9,444 nt of DNA, taken from JACQAI01 sp035507915. Lineage in GTDB: Bacteria > Pseudomonadota > Alphaproteobacteria > Elsterales > Elsteraceae. The stretch's first letter is position 1, and every line of letters begins with the position of its first letter. Location: positions 1-9,444 of the forward strand of contig DATJNS010000375.1 of assembly GCA_035507915.1 (NCBI GenBank), given 5' to 3'. The notes under the pieces are model-generated. The model saw only the letters and a list, made by a program, of their open reading frames with translations. It was not told where the DNA came from and searched no databases. Position numbers and translations under genes: made by a program. Below, one piece after another: positions 5,166 through 9,444 of the stretch.

Positions 5166-7250
5166 GTGACCGGCGCGGACGCGCGGCTGGCGGTCGATAT
5201 CGGCGGCACGTTCACCGACGTCGTGGTCGAGCATGCCGGCCGACGCACCACGACCAAGCTGCTCACCACGCCGGAGGCGCCCGAGCGCGCCGTGATCGAG
5301 GGCGTGGACCGCGTGCTGGCGGCCGCCGGCCTGACGCCCGCCGACCTGGCGCTGGTGATCCACGGCACGACCTTGGCGACCAACGCCCTGATCGAGCGCA
5401 AGGGTGCGTTGACCGCGCTGATCGCCACCCAGGGTTTTCGCGACTCGATCGAGATGGCCTACGAGAACCGTTTCGAGCAATACGATGTCTTCATCGACAA
5501 GCCGCCGCCGTTGGTGCCGCGCCACCTGCGCTACACGGTGCCCGAGCGCATCGACGCGCGCGGCGAGGTACTGCTGGCGCTCGACGAGGACGCAGTCGGC
5601 GCGCTCGCCGACGAGCTGGCGCGCCGCCAGGTCGCCTCGGTCGCGATCGGGTTCCTGCACAGCTACGTCAACCAGGATCACGAGCGGCGCGCGCGCGAAG
5701 TGCTGGCGCGCCGCCTGCCCGATCTCTCGATCACGCTGTCGTCGGACGTCTGCCCCGAGATCCGCGAGTACGACCGGCTGTCGACCGCGTGCGCCAACGC
5801 CTACATCCAGCCCCTGATGGCGCGCTATCTGGGCGAGCTCGAGCGCCGGCTGCGCGCGCTCGGCGTCGCCTGCCCGCTCTTCATGATGCTGTCGGGCGGC
5901 GGCATCTCGACCATCGAGATCGCCGCGCGCCACCCGATCCGCCTGGTCGAGAGCGGCCCCGCCGGGGGCGCCATCCTGGCGAGCCACGTCGCCGCCGAGT
6001 GCGGCCTGCCCCGGCTGCTGTCGTTCGACATGGGCGGCACGACCGCCAAGATCTGCCTGATCGACGACTACGAGCCGCAGACCTCGCGCGGCTTCGAGGT
6101 CGCGCGCGCCTACCGGTTCCTCAAGGGCAGCGGCCTGCCGCTGCGCATCCCGGTGATCGAGATGGTCGAGATCGGCGCCGGCGGCGGCTCGATCGCGCGC
6201 CTCGACGCCCTGAAGCGCATCGCGGTCGGCCCCGACAGCGCCGGCGCCGAGCCCGGCCCGGCGTGCTACGACCGCGGCGGCGTCGCACCCACGGTGACCG
6301 ACGCCGACCTGGTGCTCGGCCGCATCGACCCCGCGACGTTCGCGGGCGGCCGCGTCGCGCTGGCGCCCGCACGCGCCGAGGCGGCGCTCGCGGGCACGAT
6401 CGGTGGCCCGCTCGGTCTCGCGACGCCGCTCGCCGCGCTCGGCGTGAGCGAGATGGTCGACGAGACGATGACGAACGCCTCGCGGGTGCACGCCGTCGAG
6501 CGCGGCAAGGACCTCGCCGACCGCACGCTGGTCGCGTTCGGCGGCGCGGCGCCGCTGCACGCGGCGCGGCTCGCCGAGAAGCTCGCCATGACGCGCGTGA
6601 TCGTGCCGACCAGCGCCGGCGTCGGCTCGGCGGTCGGTTTCCTGCGCGCGCCGGTCGCCTACGAGGTCGTGCGCAGCCGCTATCAGCGGCTCGACCGCTT
6701 CGACGCGGTCGCGGTCAACCGCATGTTCGCCGAGATGCGCGCGGAGGCGTTCGGCGTCGTCGAGCAGGGCGCCCCCGGCGCGACGTTCACCGAGCAGCGA
6801 TCGGCGTTCATGCGCTATGTCGGCCAGGGCCACGAGATCACGGTCGGGCTGCCGGCCCGCGACCTCACGGTCGCCGACCTGCCATTGCTGCAGCAGAGCT
6901 TCGACGACAGCTATCGCGCGCTCTACGGCCGCACCATCCCGCGCCTGCAGGTCGAAGCGCTGAGCTGGACCCTGCGGGTCGCCACCCCGGTCGCGCGACC
7001 GGAGGCGGTCGGCGCGCCGCCGTCCGCCAGCCGGCCGACGCCCGACGGCACGCGGGCGCTGTTCGACCCCGCGCGCGGCGCCTTCGTCGAAGTGCCGGTC
7101 TACCGGCGCGACCGCCTGGCGCCGGGCGCGCGGCTCGGCGGTCCGGCCTTGATCGTCGAGGACGAGACGACCATCGTGGTGACCGAGCGGTTCGACGCCC
7201 ACGTCAACCGGCTCGGCTACGTGGTGCTGGAGCGGCTGGAGAAGCCATGA
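5166..7250 (+). CDS. hyuA: Hydantoinase/oxoprolinase family protein, subunit A (ATP-binding)
   Basis: This is the ATP-binding subunit of an ATP-dependent ring-opening amidase of the hydantoinase A / 5-oxoprolinase superfamily, working in the cytoplasm with HyuB. At 694 residues it has the usual family length. The N-terminal domain (about 7-185) begins LAVDIGGTFTDVVVE, with the phosphate loop DIGGTFTD at 11-18 and HGTTLATNALIERKGA at 66-81. EIREYDRLSTACANAY at about 198-213 leads into the main hydantoinase A domain. That domain has ESGPAGGAI at 262-270, the second phosphate loop DMGGTTAK at 288-295, EIGAGGGSIARLD at 335-347 and GPDSAGAEPGPACYDRGG at 355-372. A C-terminal domain occupies about 510-690. 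The start is GTG; AAGG lies eleven bases upstream, a rather long spacing, but no better in-frame start exists. The stop overlaps hyuB by four bases. The substrate could be a hydantoin, 5-oxoproline, N-methylhydantoin or another lactam or imide. The related acetone and acetophenone carboxylases share this fold, so the exact reaction is open. Confidence 0.93.
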   Translation: MTGADARLAVDIGGTFTDVVVEHAGRRTTTKLLTTPEAPERAVIEGVDRVLAAAGLTPADLALVIHGTTLATNALIERKGALTALIATQGFRDSIEMAYENRFEQYDVFIDKPPPLVPRHLRYTVPERIDARGEVLLALDEDAVGALADELARRQVASVAIGFLHSYVNQDHERRAREVLARRLPDLSITLSSDVCPEIREYDRLSTACANAYIQPLMARYLGELERRLRALGVACPLFMMLSGGGISTIEIAARHPIRLVESGPAGGAILASHVAAECGLPRLLSFDMGGTTAKICLIDDYEPQTSRGFEVARAYRFLKGSGLPLRIPVIEMVEIGAGGGSIARLDALKRIAVGPDSAGAEPGPACYDRGGVAPTVTDADLVLGRIDPATFAGGRVALAPARAEAALAGTIGGPLGLATPLAALGVSEMVDETMTNASRVHAVERGKDLADRTLVAFGGAAPLHAARLAEKLAMTRVIVPTSAGVGSAVGFLRAPVAYEVVRSRYQRLDRFDAVAVNRMFAEMRAEAFGVVEQGAPGATFTEQRSAFMRYVGQGHEITVGLPARDLTVADLPLLQQSFDDSYRALYGRTIPRLQVEALSWTLRVATPVARPEAVGAPPSASRPTPDGTRALFDPARGAFVEVPVYRRDRLAPGARLGGPALIVEDETTIVVTERFDAHVNRLGYVVLERLEKP

Positions 7251-8980
7251 GCGCAGCGACCGACCTGTCCGAGATCACCCTGCAGCTGATGTGGAACCGC
7301 CTGATCGCGGTGGTCGAGGAGCAGGCCCAGACCCTGATCCGCACGGCCTTCAGCACCTCGACGCGCGAAGCCGGCGACCTGTCGGCCGGCGTGTTCCTGA
7401 CCGACGGACGGATGGTCGCCCAGGCGGTCACCGGCACGCCGGGCCACGTCAACTCGATGGCCGCCGCGGTCGGCCATTTCCTCGCGCGCTTCCCGATCGA
7501 CACCATGCAGGCGGGCGACGTCTACGTGACCAACGATCCGTGGCTCGGCACCGGCCACCTGCACGACTTCACCGTGGTGACGCCGACCTTCCGCGGCGGC
7601 CGGCCGGTCGCGCTGTTCGCCTGCACCAGCCACGTGGTCGACATCGGCGGCATCGGGCTGTCGACCGACGGCCGCCAGATCTATCACGAAGGCCTCTACG
7701 TCCCGATCACGAAGCTCGCCGAGCGCGGCCGGATCAACGAGATGCTGCTCGAGATCGTGCGCGCCAACGTGCGCGAGCCGATCCAGGTCGAGGGCGACCT
7801 CTACTCGCTGGCGGCGTGCAACGACACCGGCCAGAAACGCCTGCTCGAGATGATGGACGAGTTCGCGATCGACGGCATCGACGCGGTGGGCGCGCACATC
7901 ATCGAGCGCTCGCGCGAAGCGATGCTGGACGCCGTGCGCAAGCTGCCGCCGGGCACCTATCGCAACCGCATGCGCATCGACGGCTACGAGCAGCCGGTCG
8001 ACCTGGTGGCGGCGCTGACCGTCGCGGACGGCGGCATCGACGTCGATTTCGCCGGCACCTCGCCGATCTCGTCCTACGCGATCAACGTGCCGCTCTGCTA
8101 CACCGAGGCGTACGCCTCGTTCGGCGTGCGCTGCATCGTCGGCGCCGACATCCCCAACAATGCGGGCTCGCTCGGCGTGGTGCGCGTCACCGCGCCGGTC
8201 GGCTCGATCCTCAACGCGATCCATCCGGCGCCGGTGGCGGCGCGCCACATCATCGGCCAGATGCTGCCCGACACCGTGTTCGGCTGCCTGCACCAGGCGT
8301 TGCCCGGCGGCGTTCCGGCGGAAGGCACCTCGTGCCTGTGGAACCTGCGCCTGTCCGGCGGCCAGGGCATCGTCGACGGCGATGCGAGCCGGCTGTCCAA
8401 TGCGACGCGCTTCAACACGACGAGCTTCCATTCCGGCGGCACGGGCGCGCGCCCGACCAAGGACGGGCTGTCGGCGACCGCGTTCCCGAGCGGCGTGCGC
8501 AACGTGCCGATCGAGATCACCGAGTCGATCACGCCACTGGTGTTCTGGCGCAAGGAGTACCGCACCGACTCGGGCGGCGCCGGGCGCCACCGCGGCGGCC
8601 TCGGCCAGGTGATGGAGGTCGCCAACGGCGAGGCCGCGCCGTTCTCGCTGTCGGCGACGTTCGATCGCATCGTCCATCCGCCGCGCGGCCGCGAGGGCGG
8701 CCACGACGGCATGACGGGCCGCGTCCACCTCGCCTCGGGCCCGAAGCTCAAGGGCATGGGCCGCCAGACCGTGCCGGCCGGCGAGCGCCTGCTCGTCGAG
8801 TTCCCCGGCGGCGGCGGCTACGGCGACCCGACGGCGCGCGATCCCGCGCGCGTCGCCGATGACGTGCTGAACGGCTTCGTGAGCGCCGAGGCCGCGCGCA
8901 CGCTGTATCGCGTGGCGCTGGCGGCGGACGGCGCGGTCGACGCCGCCGCGACGCGCCGCCTGCGCGGGGAGGCACCGTGA
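7247..8980 (+). CDS. hyuB: Hydantoinase/oxoprolinase family protein, subunit B
   Basis: This is the partner subunit of HyuA. At 577 residues it has the normal length for the hydantoinase B family. It starts MSAATDLSEITLQLMWNRLI, typical of the family. Recognisable blocks are TSTREAGDLSAGVFLTDGR at 37-55, GHVNSM at 66-71, GDVYVTNDPWLGTGHLHDF at 90-108, CTSHVVDIGG at 126-135, DFAGTSP at 267-273, the asparagine/glycine segment DIPNNAGSLG at 301-310, RTDSGGAGRHRGGLGQ at 439-454 and the glycine-rich end FPGGGGYGDP at 519-528. The ATG overlaps the hyuA stop (ATGA, 7247-7250), with GGAG five bases upstream, so translation is coupled and subunits should be made in equal amounts. The reading frame is open far upstream to 5789, but that part is a shadow of hyuA. 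The substrate is not resolved. No key block is visibly missing. Confidence 0.94.
   Translation: MSAATDLSEITLQLMWNRLIAVVEEQAQTLIRTAFSTSTREAGDLSAGVFLTDGRMVAQAVTGTPGHVNSMAAAVGHFLARFPIDTMQAGDVYVTNDPWLGTGHLHDFTVVTPTFRGGRPVALFACTSHVVDIGGIGLSTDGRQIYHEGLYVPITKLAERGRINEMLLEIVRANVREPIQVEGDLYSLAACNDTGQKRLLEMMDEFAIDGIDAVGAHIIERSREAMLDAVRKLPPGTYRNRMRIDGYEQPVDLVAALTVADGGIDVDFAGTSPISSYAINVPLCYTEAYASFGVRCIVGADIPNNAGSLGVVRVTAPVGSILNAIHPAPVAARHIIGQMLPDTVFGCLHQALPGGVPAEGTSCLWNLRLSGGQGIVDGDASRLSNATRFNTTSFHSGGTGARPTKDGLSATAFPSGVRNVPIEITESITPLVFWRKEYRTDSGGAGRHRGGLGQVMEVANGEAAPFSLSATFDRIVHPPRGREGGHDGMTGRVHLASGPKLKGMGRQTVPAGERLLVEFPGGGGYGDPTARDPARVADDVLNGFVSAEAARTLYRVALAADGAVDAAATRRLRGEAP
8966..8972 (+). promoter_or_regulatory. 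Shine-Dalgarno of the peptidase gene, inside the end of hyuB
   Basis: GGGGAGG lies seven bases before the ATG at 8980-8982, within the last codons of hyuB. With the TGATG stop-start overlap, it marks 8980 as the start and supports coupled translation. Confidence 0.75.
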
Positions 8981-9444
8981 TGCTCGACGCATTGCGCCGC
9001 CACGCCGCGCGCTTCGCGGGCTACACCGAGCTGCGCTGGCAGACCAACCGCGGCCAGCGCATCGGGATGCGCCGCGGCACCCTGCTGACCAACACGAGCG
9101 GCCGGTCGTCCGGCGTGTCGGCGCGCTGCTGGCGCGACGGCGTGTTCGGCTTCGCGGCGCGGCCCGACGGCGACGATGCGACGATCGCGCGGGTGCTGGC
9201 CGACGCCGCCGACAACGCCGATCTCAAGGGCACCGGCACCGGACGCGCGGGCGGCCCGCTGCCCGACGCCGGCGCCGGCAGCGGCGCGTACGACTACCGC
9301 ACGGCGCGACCGACCTTGTCGCCGGCGGAGCGGATCGACATCGTGCGCCGGCTCGACGCCTACGTCGGGGAACGCTATCCGGGGCTCGTCAATTTCGACG
9401 TCGCGCTCAACACGCTGTCGATGGAGAAGGCGCTGGTGACGTCG
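8980..9444 (+). CDS. TldD/PmbA-family metallopeptidase, N-terminal part (3' end cut by window)
   Basis: The 155 visible residues start MLDALRRHAARFAGYTELRW. The segment GRSSGVSARCWRDGVFGFAA at 41-60 is the most diagnostic. It matches the N-terminal pattern of TldD/PmbA (TldE) proteins, where a Gly-Val-rich strand is followed by a [KR]-x-x-x-DGxxGFA stretch. Known members form TldD-TldE heterodimers that cleave unfolded or modified peptides, such as the microcin B17 precursor and the CcdA antitoxin. The HExxxH zinc motif that separates active TldD from inactive TldE lies further downstream, outside the window, so I cannot say which type this is and give no gene symbol. The family's usual length is about 450-480 residues, so about two thirds is missing. 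The start codon overlaps the hyuB stop (TGATG) and has a strong Shine-Dalgarno. Co-translation with HyuA/HyuB points to a shared substrate pathway; this is inference. Confidence 0.8.
   Translation, partial: MLDALRRHAARFAGYTELRWQTNRGQRIGMRRGTLLTNTSGRSSGVSARCWRDGVFGFAARPDGDDATIARVLADAADNADLKGTGTGRAGGPLPDAGAGSGAYDYRTARPTLSPAERIDIVRRLDAYVGERYPGLVNFDVALNTLSMEKALVTS

Noticed and set aside
4682..5428. A minus-strand open frame of 248 codons across the control region and the start of hyuA
   Set aside because: It crosses the rhodanese promoter and two plus-strand genes and shows no recognisable motif.
5079..7202. A 707-codon minus-strand open frame opposite hyuA
   Set aside because: It is a compositionally biased mirror of hyuA, which has all its family motifs on the plus strand.
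5789..7246. Possible N-terminal extension or fusion of HyuB by 486 codons
   Set aside because: The upstream part reads as Arg/Pro-rich shadow of hyuA in another frame. The family start MSAATDLSEITLQLMWNRL begins at ATG 7247, which has its own ribosome-binding site.
7217..8992. A 591-codon minus-strand open frame opposite hyuB
   Set aside because: It is an Arg/Ala/His-rich shadow of a certain HyuB gene, with no recognisable motif.

Overview
The window is very GC-rich, with G or C in most third codon positions. It carries no tRNA, rRNA, phage, insertion-sequence or CRISPR signal. The gene types (an anion-type ABC transporter with a duplicated permease, a multi-rhodanese protein, and HyuA/HyuB hydantoinase subunits) and the base composition fit a free-living proteobacterium, most likely an alphaproteobacterium of the Rhizobiales/Rhodospirillales kind. 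That placement is inference from composition and gene content, not a marker-gene assignment.

Layout: two transcription units diverge from a short control region at about 4698-4816. Leftward (minus strand) lies a 532-residue protein with four rhodanese-like domains (3099-4697). After a 168-base gap come an ABC transporter permease made of two fused permease halves (1191-2930) and, six bases further, its ATPase (1184 to beyond the left edge). The ATPase has the C-terminal extension seen in one subgroup of nitrate/sulfonate-type transporters. No substrate-binding protein is present in the window.

Rightward (plus strand) lie a 101-residue protein of unknown function (4817-5122), then hyuA (5166-7250), hyuB (7247-8980) and the first 155 codons of a TldD/PmbA-family peptidase (8980 to beyond the right edge). 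hyuA-hyuB and hyuB-peptidase overlap by four and one bases, so these three are almost certainly one co-translated operon.

How they may work together: HyuA and HyuB form an ATP-dependent enzyme that opens lactam or cyclic imide rings (hydantoinase/5-oxoprolinase superfamily). Coupling to a TldD/PmbA-type metallopeptidase suggests a catabolic or maturation route for a small, possibly cyclic or modified peptide or amide. The leftward genes suggest uptake of an organic or inorganic anion, perhaps a sulfur compound, next to a sulfurtransferase-like protein. Both functional links are inferences from gene order. The most interesting points are the hyuA-hyuB-peptidase coupling, the four-domain rhodanese with only two cysteine-bearing active loops, and the unknown small gene at the head of the hyu operon.
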